Positions 23,301-35,100 of a DNA stretch of 64,000 bases are shown here, in pieces (positions within the stretch are counted from its first letter, which is position 1; each line of letters starts with the position of its first letter). A program made the translations under genes and the position numbers. Below the pieces are notes generated by a model. It ran no database searches. It was not told the origin of the DNA and saw nothing but the letters and a program-made list of their open reading frames with translations. The DNA is from Nepenthes gracilis (lineage: Eukaryota > Streptophyta > Magnoliopsida > Caryophyllales > Nepenthaceae), in NCBI GenBank assembly GCA_033239525.1, contig BSYO01000004.1:28868037-28932036 (forward strand). The letters are read 5' to 3'.

Positions 23301-26300
23301 CAAAATTCAAGAACCAAAAATCAAAAAATAAATAAATTGTTTATCCATTAATATTCTAACAGGGTCCATCTATTTCTCACAAGTCAAAACTACATTATCC
23401 CCTCTACTTCCTTCTTGGAAGAACTTTCTTTGCAGGTGTTCCACCAGAAAATATTCAGCAAAGATGCCTTACTCTTACACATTTGATTTGAGCAGAAAAC
23501 CAACAAATGAGAACTATGTTCTTATTTTTTGGATAGATTGAGATTTCATATAAAGCTTACCATGTCCGTTGAATCCTCAGACACAGAAATCGAACTCCTG
23601 CTATTGCTATCATCTCTTGCAAATATGAAAGATGATCTAGCTGTACTTGATCCATGCCTATTTGTTGATGACGCAGCATGGTTTGATGCTCGATTTAGAA
23701 AAGAAGACTGAAATTTTCAGCAGAAAAAACATCATTGTCAATGGCATCCCTAGGCAAAAATGTTTCTAAGACAATTACCAGGACAGAGAAGCATGCAGAA
23801 CAAGCTCATAATAAAAGGTTTGTCATAATATATGGCAGTCAAATGGGGAGACTTGCTTCAGTCCCAAGATATGGTAATGTTAACCTAATTTAGATGCGCA
23901 TACAAATTAATTGATATGACATATATGTGGAAATACATTTACCTTTTCAGAGCCAATGCTGCTTCCTTTGACGAGCAGTGTGTCAAAGAAAGCTGAACAT
24001 CATAAACAAATAACATGTGAGAAACAAAAGCCAATAATTTATAATGTAACCACAAAAGTCATATAGCTCCAATATTACATGATGTGTTTGCTTTCTTCCT
24101 AGTTTCAGGCAATATATTTAGCTTCTTTATGCGACCAAAAACTTCTCTTGATGTTTCATCCTCAGCCGGGGAGACAAATGCGGCATTCTCTTTGAGTTCC
24201 TGATTAGATTTAAAAACCAAATTTACAATGGTCCAACCAGTAAAGACATGTCCAACACATATTAACCAAAATATAACTAAACAAGCATGCTTAGTTGACA
24301 TCCTGATGAAACAAAAAAAATACAAAGTTCACTTCGAGTCAACAAATCCATTTGTGACAAAAAAAGAAAGCCATACCACTTTCTCAAGCAGACATTGCTT
24401 AATCAATCTTTTTTCTATTTCCTCATCATCAGATGACAAGAAACCATCATCTTTATCAGTGAACATCTGTGGGATCATTTGCTTTAACTTTCTAGTGCTG
24501 AAATGAGCAAATTTTGTTGGAAATAGATCTTTTTCCACATCACTACCAGAATCATCATTTTGCCCATCTATATCTCCCCCAGCTTCTTCATTAAACAAAA
24601 TTGTTTCTTCCTTATTTAAATTACAGTTTAGTCTTTGCAATAGATTATCTGTTCCAGCACCATCTTGTTGCTCAAGCCACATCTGATGAAGCTCACTGCG
24701 CCTTTCACAATCAATTGGCTTTTCTTTGTAATCAGTGGCTATGATATCATCAATGTCTTGAGGATCAACTTCATCCTCATCATCTTGGAAGCACATAAGG
24801 TCACTGTCACTATCATCTTCTTCTATAGCTTCTTCATCAAGAAATGCTTTCACAGGATCACCATCTGGACATGAATTTTCGTCAAAGGGTTGTTGAAGTA
24901 AGGGGTCAATATTCTCTTTGTCATCATCATCCTCATCAGAAGAGCTACAAAAGAAATGAATGCCTTTATTAAGCTCCAAGGCATGAGATGCGCGTAAATA
25001 ACTTTAACCAGATCTGAAGCAATGTTTTTTTGATTATCAAGATATCTTTCAAAAAACTTTCTCAACGAAAATTCGTCCACAGTAAATTATATGACTTGGA
25101 AGGAAAATAGTGGAAACATAAATAAAAATATCAATCGATATGTATCGACATTAAGTCCTCTCGATACCGAAATAATATCTTGACATATTGCCACATCGGC
25201 GAGACATTACAATAATCGGGTGATATTTAAAATATTTGCTAATATACCAAATATTTTGTGAATATATTGTCCAATATTTCCTATTAGCTTATAATACTCA
25301 TAAGGTTTTTTCTTCTAATATGTCAAATACTGTACATAATATTCAAGATTGATATAGCCATAACTAATATCAATATTGATATTTTCATCCATGAGTGGTG
25401 GTATACAACAGTAGATTTAGCAAAGCAGCCTGAAAATTCAGCAGAAAAAACACATGTTATGCAATAAAAAAGAAAGATCATTGGTACATGTCATCAAGAT
25501 GTGCAGAATCAAGCTTTAAATTCATTTCAAATGAAGATGGAGCTGCATCTTCCGGAGGATTGCTAGCGTCCTCATTTGATTGGTCATCTTGTGTGTCACC
25601 AGGTTGCAAATCAAAACATAGGTCCTACAATGCAAATATCACATGTCATTTCAAAATGCGCTTCCTTGGTGTAACTTCTCTTTCAACTGTATCAAAACCA
25701 GAAGATGAAAAACCTGAGTGTCACTAACTGGTGCTTGAAATGCTTGACTGGGCTTCTCAGCCAAAAGCTGCAATTAAATAAAAGCGAGACTTAAATTTGG
25801 TAGTCCAGGCAATCAATATAATTACTAATCCATATTGCAATTTCATATTGCTTTTTGAGTAAATCCAGAAATCGCATACAATCCCTCGCAACAGGTGATT
25901 CAACATGATAGAATTCATGAATCAGCAAAGTTAGACATCATAGGCAAATTACAGAATCCTGCAATTGCACGTACTTGAATCTCCAAGGAACAGAAAAGAC
26001 AGCAACACACAGATAGAAGAAACTTTTGCTTAAACCATCATCTAGAAAAACATTACTCATCTATTCAGAGTCTGCTTTTTTTTTTTTTTTTGGAAGTACA
26101 GAGCTAGTGTACCTACAGTCTTGATGGAAACCACATCATATAGAAGATTTGATAGGATCAGAAACTGCTCTGACAAAATGTGAAGACAGGGACTTATTTT
26201 ACTGAAAATTAATGATGCAATTCTGTTGGGGTTTAGCACCATTATCTGTTTTTATTGCTGAAAATATAAGCGTTAATATCGTGTCAGAAGTGGTCGCAGT

Positions 26301-28572
26301 CATATTAATATCAGAAAACATATCAAACAATACATGATGGTATCAAATATATCGAATTGAAAAAAAATTTCAAAATTATAAGTTAACAAAACTGTATCAG
26401 CCGATATATCGGTCAATACATAAACATATTGTAATATTGACATAATATTGGAAAATATCAATATCAGGAGACCACGATACCAATACATATCGTTTGACGT
26501 TTATCATGTCAACTGATACATGCATCAATGTCCATTGTGTGATTCACTTGATGGATTGCTCAATCAAAAAGAGGAAATAGGGTTATGCACAAGGTTTGCA
26601 GCATTATTCTGAGTGGAAAGCTAGCACAAAATTTTACGCGAAAATTGCACGAGAGAAAATCTGCCAAAGAATTTTGTGTGAAGTGCACACCATTGCTGCT
26701 CGAGCAACAATACATTTTTCTTTCTATAAAGCTAGTATAGTTTTATAATTTTGCACACTTTTCTCGTCAGGTTCATTCCAAAATTGAGACCAAACACAGG
26801 GAGGGATAGAGAAGAAAAATAGGAAACAAGAGGAAGGAGATGTTATCGGATCCAAACCACATCTTTGGTCAAGTTTTTTCTATTTTCTGTTATGCTGTCC
26901 TAAGTAGATATAAAACATTTCTGCTAATTTAAATTTCTAGATTTCACTATTAGTAGGTGTAGATCTCAAATTTTTACTTATACAATGGTATATACGAAAA
27001 TGTGTTGGGAAGACAATTGTCCACTTATGATGCTAAGAATTGTGTACGCATGTGATGAGAGCTAAGTGGGTCTGTTTAACAACATATTTTTATGGTGAAC
27101 TTCTATTTGGAGGCAATAATTTTATAATTTTTCCTTGATTAAGAGGAGTTTTTTATGTAAAAATTTGATACCTCTTGTGTACAATTGAGTTTTGTTCATT
27201 GCATGTTGTAGTATTGTGCTATTATTCTCCCTCTCACAAATGCAAGCAAACAATGGAGTGTATTTCTCTTCCCAGCAATTGCATCAAACTAAAGGCTGTG
27301 AATCAATGAACTAATTAAGTAACATATATTTGATTACCAATGGACAAGAAGCCAGTTCATTGGTTGAATGGGATGTATCTTCATCAAACCTATCAGCAGA
27401 AGAGGTATTTAAGGCAGACCCCTCAACTGCAGCTTGAGCAAATGGCTTCCCAGGTACTTCTCTGTGTTTGCTATCCAATTTCTCGACAACGGGAGCATCA
27501 TCGGAATCATCATCTGGGGTAAGCTCCCGTAAAGGATCGTGAGACTTATTCATGCTACGAAGCCTCAATCTTCCATGCACGAAAAAGGGGGAAAACAGTA
27601 AATCGGCATATAATACAAGAATCAACATGCAGAAAGAACAACCAAAAATTAAGTGCTCACTTTTTCGACATCTCCAATTTCCTGTGCCTTATCTTTTCAA
27701 GAACAGAAGATATTGGTTTTCGAACTACAGGTATGGGTTGAAACTCCACTTCTCTCCTTTCTACACATCAACGCAAACTAAACAATACGTAGACAAGTAC
27801 AATAGACCAGATTATCGTGTTCATGTGCCAATTAAACTGTAGGTGCGGCTCGAATAGTAATGAACGGAATTGCTTGAAGGCAATACCTCTTAAGTATCTC
27901 TGATATTCCACAAGTTGCGTTTTTTTCTCCTGCAAATTCAACAACAGAATCAGACCAACATCAGAAATCACAAATGAAAGCAATTAACAAGAAAAATAGC
28001 GTAGTGCTTACTAGGTTCTCCTTTCTTCTCGAGAATTTGGGCTTCCCGTCAGCTGCAGCAGCTCTCTTAGTCCCTTTTTTCTCTTTGCATTGCCTAGAAC
28101 TCTTAGATCTCTTCTTCTTGCTCTCCTCAATCTGGTCACTAAACCCCTCTGAACTCGGCCTCTTCATGTCGACCTTCGACTTCCCCAAATTCATATCTCC
28201 TCCCACGTCTCCAATCAACCCATCACTAATTCCATCAAATCCTTCGCCGGTATTATCAAATCCAAAACCCTTCTTCACCGCAAGACGTTTTTCTTCGGAA
28301 AACAAACTATCAAAGGCATCCAATTCATTCTCTCTCTCAAAGTTAAGCTCCTCAGATATCGACGGAGATCGCAATAGCTCATCCAATTCCGTAGAATCCG
28401 AGGTCTTAGAATAGTCAGCGTTTTTCAATTCGAATTCAACGGATGGAATCGAGTGAGGGGGTTTTGAGAGATCAATTGTCTTCTTCAAGCGTTTAAGCTT
28501 GCGATTTCGAGGCGGAGTGGAAGATTCTTCTGGAGGCATGAATTGCTCGTAATCATCGTCACTTTCCATCAA
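20328..28572 (-). CDS. Claspin/Mrc1-like replication-checkpoint protein, 11 exons
   Basis: Exons, in order: 28572-28012, 27929-27887, 27760-27661, 27569-27338, 25767-25714, 25624-25488, 24944-24377, 24199-24079, 23992-23943, 23707-23561, 20573-20328. All introns are GT-AG, phases agree, and the sum is 2,259 nt (752 residues plus TAA). The exon-4 acceptor could instead give a start at 27563, also in frame. The protein is acidic and Ser-rich. Residues 1-187 are basic/acidic and disordered-looking. About 205-235 contain FQPIPVVRKPISSVLEKIRH. About 377-481 form an acidic core with SSDEDDDDKENIDP, then LHQMWLEQQD and LLQRL, resembling the Mrc1-like domain. Later blocks are FFDTLLVKGSS and SFIFARDDSNSRSS, and the tail has LFEILRSSS. 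Claspin/Mrc1 relays ATR signals at forks in the nucleus. The gene model is strong; the family name is moderate. Confidence 0.82.
20940..22860 (+). mobile_element. PIF/Harbinger relic in the last intron of the claspin-like gene
   Basis: About 22,527-22,640 encodes DCIGAVDGTHVDPFAP followed by ISQRK, the first catalytic-Asp region of PIF/Harbinger DDE transposases (compare the usual IGA-DGTH motif). About 20,940-21,400 carries another decayed plus-strand coding trail, including ILGYQAGLDALNSINGID and FTKAVEKLTES. It may derive from the Myb-like companion protein of these elements, but this second assignment is weak. Stops and frameshifts are abundant. I could not find terminal inverted repeats, so the outer limits are approximate. 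The intron (23,560-20,574) is opposite in orientation. Confidence 0.55.
25123..25390. repeat. Possible MITE-like repeat in intron 6 of the claspin-like gene
   Basis: The left end AAAAATATCAATCGATATG and the right end AATATCAATATTGATATTTTC contain the inverted pair AAAATATCAAT / ATTGATATTTT. The interior is rich in GATAT and ATATCG. No clear target duplication was found. Confidence 0.35.
26270..26520. repeat. ATATCG-rich repeat, related to the one at 25.1-25.4 kb
   Basis: It contains GCCGATATATCGGTCAATAC, AATATCAATATCAGG and related GATAT/ATATCG words. It lies in intron 4 of the same gene. Similarity to the 25.1-kb repeat is in words and style; I could not align them end to end. Confidence 0.3.
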
Positions 28573-29370
28573 ATTTGGTTGGTTTTAGGAAGGCAAAAGA
28601 GTGAGTTCACATACGCCACGAGAAATTGAGGATGCAAAAATGAAGAGACCGGAATTAATGATTAGCCATCAGAACAGAAAGGATGGACTCCAACAGGCGG
28701 CAAAAATGTGTTTGAAATTGGGAAGAAGGCGCGATTGCAAAAATGAGCAGCACACACTCGCTTTTAAATATTATAAATTGATTGATCGGTTTGGTTATCC
28801 TACTTTTTCTTTTCTTTTTTTTTTTTTAAAAAAAATTATTTTGGATCGAAGGGCTACCCGTTTCTTTAAATACCCTTATGCCGCGCTTGGGTGGATCCTG
28901 AATTTCAAATTAGAATTAAAATTTTTAATTTTATTATTTAATATCGGACAAAATTAAAATTGTGATTTGATGTCTTAATTTGTTAAAATTTTAGAAAGTA
29001 TAGTATTCAGTTCTTGAAAATTTTTGGTGTAAATAAATAATTATTATTATATGATTTAAAATTATTTATTAATTAAATATAATAAAATTAAATAATACAA
29101 AATTTATTAGATAAAATATTTTTAATTATTTAGACTGAATAAAAATAAACTAACTGTAATTTTATTTTTAATTATTTTAAAAAAGATATTAAAATTTTTA
29201 AACAATAATATTATAATAAAAGTGTTTTCTAAAATTTATTAGACTTATATATATCAATAAAATATTTACTATATTAAAAATGAGATTTTTAAAAATATTA
29301 TATTTAATGGATATAGCTAACTATGAGTCGGCGTAGAAACTCAAATCCACTAGAAGAAAAGAAGCCCAAA
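28573..29370. other. 5' flank of the claspin-like gene, then AT-rich DNA
   Basis: The first ~200 bases upstream of the ATG (28,573-28,780) are of moderate GC and should hold the promoter and 5' UTR. I cannot place a TATA box with confidence. From about 28,900 to 29,310 the sequence is very AT-rich with no coding. Confidence 0.45.
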
Positions 29371-29379
29371 AGATAAAAG

Positions 29380-30310
29380 CCAAACAAAACGCTTCCTCAA
29401 CTTAAGATTTGAAAGGCGACATAGTTGGTCTAAATGGGTCGAATCAAGACCGCCCAGTAGGAACTGGCAACGAAGGCTTTGTGGTGTCTTACCTCAACTA
29501 CTGACCTTCCAATTTAACAATTGACAGCTTTCGCAACTTAGTACATGTAGATAAGTCATACTTGCCATAATTGGCCAAGTAACTCAAGAAATATGCCTAA
29601 AAAATTACCTCACAATTGCGCATTGTCTTTAAGATAGCAGTTATGACACAACAAATATTCTCAGATGGGAATTGCCATGCGACGCCCTTCACAATTACTC
29701 TGCAATGAAAAAAATATTCCCAAATAGTAATGATTATTATAGCCGGTCCTTATGATCGCTGAGATAACCCAACGAATCTATGCGAACAGTTGTCATTAGA
29801 CGTAAAATCCAATGAAAACTAAACCGACCCTCACTTTATAAATATTTCCTCTCCGCCACGAGAGAGGGAACGGAAAAACCCTAGGCCTCCAAATGAGCAA
29901 CCAAGTAGTTAACTTTTAAATATAGAGTATACATTTTTTCTCAGGTGTCCAGCAAAGTTACTTTGCAGAAGAGTGCACTTTTTCCTAAGTCGTTCTCCAT
30001 CTAGTACACATCTCTCTAAGTTACTTCCTATCGAGTGCATCTCTTTCCAAATTGCTTCCTGTTGAGGGCACTTACCCAAATTATTTTTCATCTAGGGCAC
30101 CTACTTAAGTCACTCATCGTCAAGCATACCTATCTATACCGCTTCTAATTGAACACATTTCTTTTTAAACCACTTGCCATTTTGAACACACCTATGGGAA
30201 CCTAACCCTCTATCAAACACTCTACACATTGTCTTCTCATCCTCCAATCTTTTTATCCAACTAATAAATATTTATGATTTAAGTATCGGAGAATATATCA
30301 AAAAATAAAT
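29380..30310 (+). repeat. LTR-like relic, Tat-type
   Basis: A TTTATAAATA box lies at about 29,835-29,845, followed by a GC-richer CTCTCCGCCACGAGAGAGGG leader. The right end has GATTTAAGTATCGGAGAATAT (about 30,277-30,297), like the TGACTTAAGCATCGGAGTAT motif near the end of Tat-type LTRs. A minisatellite fills the space between. No second LTR or primer site is visible. Confidence 0.45.
29972..30201. repeat. Minisatellite, about 7.5 units of ~30 bp
   Basis: Units follow the pattern AGTGCACCTCTTTCTAAGTYRCTTCCYRTYG, as in AGTACACATCTCTCTAAGTT..., AGTGCATCTCTTTCCAAATT... and AGGGCACCTACTTAAGTCAC.... They run head to tail with 29-32 bp spacing and increasing divergence to the right. Confidence 0.7.
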
Positions 30311-32180
30311 CCTACAAATTCTTTAACTTATTATTTGTTAGTTGTAGTGCATATAATCCTAAATCAAAACAATAAAGACCAGACTCGCTTTAATTTAATA
30401 TATCCTACCTGGTAAGATTAAACGATTTCCTAATTCGTCAAATATCTCAAATCCAGAGACATATTAATATTATTTAATTTTATACATTAAAAAATTAAAG
30501 CTTATATTGAGCTACATTTTTTTTATTTTTATATATAGATTAAAAACTTAGCAATACATTACTTCTATTTTTATCTTAAAGTTGTTATTTTCTATATAAT
30601 TTAATAATAAAATTTAAATTATATCCAATGTAAATTTTAATATTAAAATTTAACTAATATTTTTAAAATATAATTAAAATGAACCCTTATTTAACATCCA
30701 ATTTTGTTAAAAATAATAAATAGGTTGTGCTTTTCATGGCATGATGTGAATAAATACGATTCATTTAATATTATTATATTGTAAATTCTTGTTCCCTTTT
30801 TTTTGGATCTTTGGTTTGTTACTGACATAGGTTATCATAATTGTTAAATAACCCAGATAACAAGATTATTATAAACATTTTGCCTTATTTTGAATAATTT
30901 ATTCTGTTTATACCGTTTGTTTAATCTAACCCTTTGATCAAATTAATCATTTGGTTTGGTTGACCGTTCCATTGAATTAACTATTCAATTAGGTTAACAG
31001 CTCGATTACACATTCAAAAATCAAGTCATCCAAGCCTATGATTTACTTTATTCATCAACCATTTGGCTACTCGATTACCCATTTGATTCGGATTAATATT
31101 AAGTCATGGCAGAACTCCACTATTCAAACTTGGGCCTAATAGGCCATTTAATCATTTTCCCTTTCTAGGCTCATAATTATTGGACTTATTACACTAATCA
31201 TTCAGATTAATCCTAAAAGACTAAACCCAATAAGATCAAATATATTTAAACCCTACATTGTGTTTACATAGTAGGACACGGCCAAAATTTTTTTAAAAAA
31301 TACAAATAAAAGAACTATGGTAGATGTTTTTGTAAATAACCATAAAACATTTAAATTTATCCTATAAAAAACTCGAATCAAAGCATTTCCAAGCTCTGCT
31401 TATGAAATTAAAAGCCAAAATGAAACCTTTCTATAAAATCATCAGAAAATTTATCAAATTAATACACTTACCTAGAGCAATATAATGCTCAACCCAACTC
31501 GATTTCAATACAAAGATAGTGACCATTATAACTTATCATGAACCTACTCACTTCTATCAACAGTTTAAATGGATTCCAATATAGATAATACAGAAAGGGT
31601 CTACAGCCAGTTCAGCTTCCCGAGCAACCCCAATCACTACCTATTCCAGAAAATGTCTATTAGACAAGCCATTAAACGCGCAAGCATTTTCTTCAAGGAA
31701 AGATCCACGTAGTAGGGTGAAATTAATAAAAATAAAAAAATACTATCAAATATTAAAATAATAATAATAATAACATCTATTTTAAAGGCATAATTTAATA
31801 TTAAAATTTTAATCTAACAGCCCAATCAAGTCCCTTCCTCGGATTCATTGCATTCATTTTAGCTATCACCTTAATACTTTGACATCACCTCATCTGAGAG
31901 AACGATATGTGAAGACTAGAAGCAAGAGTTTGTATATCAGGATGATGAATAGTTCATGAGAAAGGTCAAGTTTAAGCTCTCGTTGGACTGTGACTGCGAC
32001 TTTACTTACTAAGGAAAAAACAACACAGAATGTACTGAGCAGGATAATGAACTCCTTTTTCATTAGTTCAGAAAATAATCAAGCACAAGGGTTTGAAAAA
32101 AATAGTATCAAAGGTACAGAGGGGCAGGGACATTAGTATTTGTCCAGGAAGAATTCGGAGCTGATAGTATGTCTAAGAGA
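30311..32180. other. Intergenic, AT-rich; 3' side of OEP24
   Basis: There are no coding regions. About 30,900-31,270 has repeated ACTCGATTACCCATTTG-like words suggesting an old LTR, without definable ends. An (AAT)n microsatellite is at about 31,758-31,772. The last few hundred bases should contain the OEP24 3' UTR. Confidence 0.45.
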
Positions 32181-35100
32181 TCAAATTTCAAAGTTCCATG
32201 TAGTCTCAGCAACTAGTTTTGGCATTTTCACTTCCATAGCCAGATTGAAGATTGCTGAAACCTGAGAGAAAAACAAAGAGCATGTGTTAGAAGATAATGC
32301 TCCTTTTTACCACATGGAAACAGAAATGAAGCAAAAGAATCTCAACGTTTTGTGAAATAAGACACGACTTTATAACCTTCAAAATAAGGGGAAAAGTATT
32401 GCAGACTCATCACAGGACAGTGCAATGACTGAAGATCAATTGCAAGTTAACCCACCCCACACAAAAAGAGGAAAAAAAAAAAACCTACACCTATGATAAC
32501 GAAAATATAGAACACAGAAAATCTGACCAAATATAATCTCTGCAATACATTATATTCAGAAGGAAAGTTATGCAAAAGATTCCAACAGATAACATTGAGC
32601 CCTATTGCATAAAGAACTCAATACCAAAGGAGCAGCAGTTATTAGCTACTTGTGGAGCAACATTCATTAGCATAGGTGCTACATTTTTCCTTCAATCCCA
32701 ATGCATATAGTGATCGTAAAGAATCCAAATTTGAAGTGTAGGTAGAGAATTATTCTTTTCATATATATAACAAAAAGCACTGCAACTAATAATAGTCAAT
32801 ATCTAATAGTCAGGATAAAGCTCAATTGAATCCCCTTCTTGAGGATCAGAAGGTTTAGACTTTACTGATGCTGGATTCCAATGCTGGTTTAGGCTATATA
32901 ACATGTAGCTAACTAGTTCTATTCATGCTGCTAACAGCTATGTTGCTGCTGATGTTGCTGTCGCTGCTGCTGCCGATGTTGCTGGTGTGTTGATGCTGGT
33001 ATTTACATGCCGATGCCATGCTGCAGTGCCTCACTAAGTTGTTCTCCAACAAACTCCAACTAAGTTTACTACTAGCTATCACCACTGAATCTTTATATAC
33101 CTATATTAACATGCAATATCCCACCAGCCCAAAACATCTTGTCCTCAATGATGGAAAGACATTATCTTCGAGTAGGCAGTTTGCACTAGTGACTGTGCTT
33201 TATTCATGAAGACTTTACCCTTAGCATGAAATAAATGAAATGCTTGATAACAAAATAGGGGAAGGAAATTTTAATCCCAAACCACATTGTACCATGTGAA
33301 GTAGTTGCACCCACACATAGTTAAGTAAAGAGGCCCAAAGAGGATGGGGCTTTGATGTCAACAACGTCACAAGATGACACTTTCAATTAGTTCACCCGTG
33401 TAGCACTTAGCATTACCACCACCTTCAATCTACTACGACAGCTGAATCTTCACACTTATGCACTGTTAAGTGATTCGGAAATAAGATAAGAGCGCTAAGG
33501 AATAAACTCAAAAGCACAAAGAAGAGAATGTGAAAGAACGTAGAAATTATATTGCTTGAGAAATTTTTGCTTAATCGGTTAGAAATTGAATTTCTTCCCC
33601 CTTTTATAGTTGAGCTTTTCCCATCCACCTCTTTAATTAATGACCAAGGTTATCCCACATAAATGTTTAGGATTTACCTTCTAGGTTTTTCATACGATAT
33701 TTCTCCTAGATGCCCCCTGTACAATTCTCCACTATCTTCCTTATTCTAGAATATTCTACTAGAATAGCTAGATATTTACAATGGGGATATCTCTACGCTC
33801 TTTGGAGTTTTCTAAAATATTTCATGCTATTTTGGATCACCCAACTATGCACAATAATAATCTTGCAATGTTGTACAAGTCTGAAGTTGTACAAATATAC
33901 GGCTCGAATATTAACGTGGGTCAACCTCTAGGTTTGGGCTCGAGAATAGTCTATTAGAGACATTACCCCCTGCCTAAGTCCCTGATGCCCTTGTTAAGCT
34001 TTCTGCTTTGAAACCTCTCAATGGTGTCACAAAATTGCAACAGATCTTCCCTGCATTCCCAACTTGCCTCGCTATCGGGTTATCCCTTCCATCGTACTAA
34101 ATACTCAGCATCGTTGGGGACCCCACATTGCCTCACAATGTGATCTACCATAATCTCCTCGACCTCCTTGTCGTACGAAGTCATGGTCATGGATGGGGTT
34201 CTATGTGACTTACCTTTGTCAGATCTTCCATGTCCGCATGATATGGCTTGAGGAAGTTTACATGGCAAACTAGGTGGATATGGAGTTTCAACAGTATCTC
34301 CACTTAATAGGACACTTTCCCTACCCTTTTCAAAATAGGATAAGGTCCTTCGCAGCGTTGTACTAACCATTTGTGTACTTGTCTAAAAACCTTGAATTGT
34401 TGAGATAGTAATTTTACCATCACTAGGTCTCCTACTTTGAACTCCAAAGGCCTCCGATGCGAGTCCGCCCACTTTTTCTTCTTCTTCGAAGCCTTAATAA
34501 GGTAAACTCTAGCGATGTTCGTATGCTCATTCTGCCTACTAGCAAATTTGTAGGCCGAAGGACTAGTACCTGCATATCCCATTGCTATTGTCTGAGGGGA
34601 TAGGGGTTGACGCCCCAAAACAATGCCAAACAGGTTTCATTGTGTTGCCTCACTCCTTCGCATGTTGTAGGAAAATTGTGCCCCATCAAGTAGTTTGGCC
34701 CGATCCTACTAATAGGTGCCAACAAAATGCCTCAACTCTAGTAAGTCATTCACCCGTTCTGTTTGACAATCCATTTGCGGGTAAAAACTCAATGAAAAAT
34801 GAAGATCAGACCCCGAGAGCTTGAAAAGCTCCTTCCAAAACTTCCTCGTGAAACAAGAGTGGTGATCACTAACGACACTTCAAGGAAGACCCCAATACTT
34901 TACTACATTCTTAAAGAATAGGCAGGTGGCTTCCTCGACCGCGTAGTCCCATGAGGAGGGAACAAAAGAGCCATACATAGAGAACCGGTCCACCACCACC
35001 ATAATGGAACCACTCTCCTCTGACTTGGGGAGTGCTGAGATGAATTCTATACTAATACATTCCTAAGGTGGCTTTGGAATTAGAAGTAGCTCTAGTAAGC

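Noticed and set aside
24665..24874. Plus-strand ORFs opposite the claspin-like exon 7, and those at 27,974-28,414
   Set aside because: They are antisense shadows of acidic coding exons.
32937..33000. CTG-rich tract as a protein-coding polyglutamine or expanded microsatellite
   Set aside because: The same tract recurs at 46,640-46,720 in the paired LTR and is not in any open coding frame, so it belongs to the LTR.
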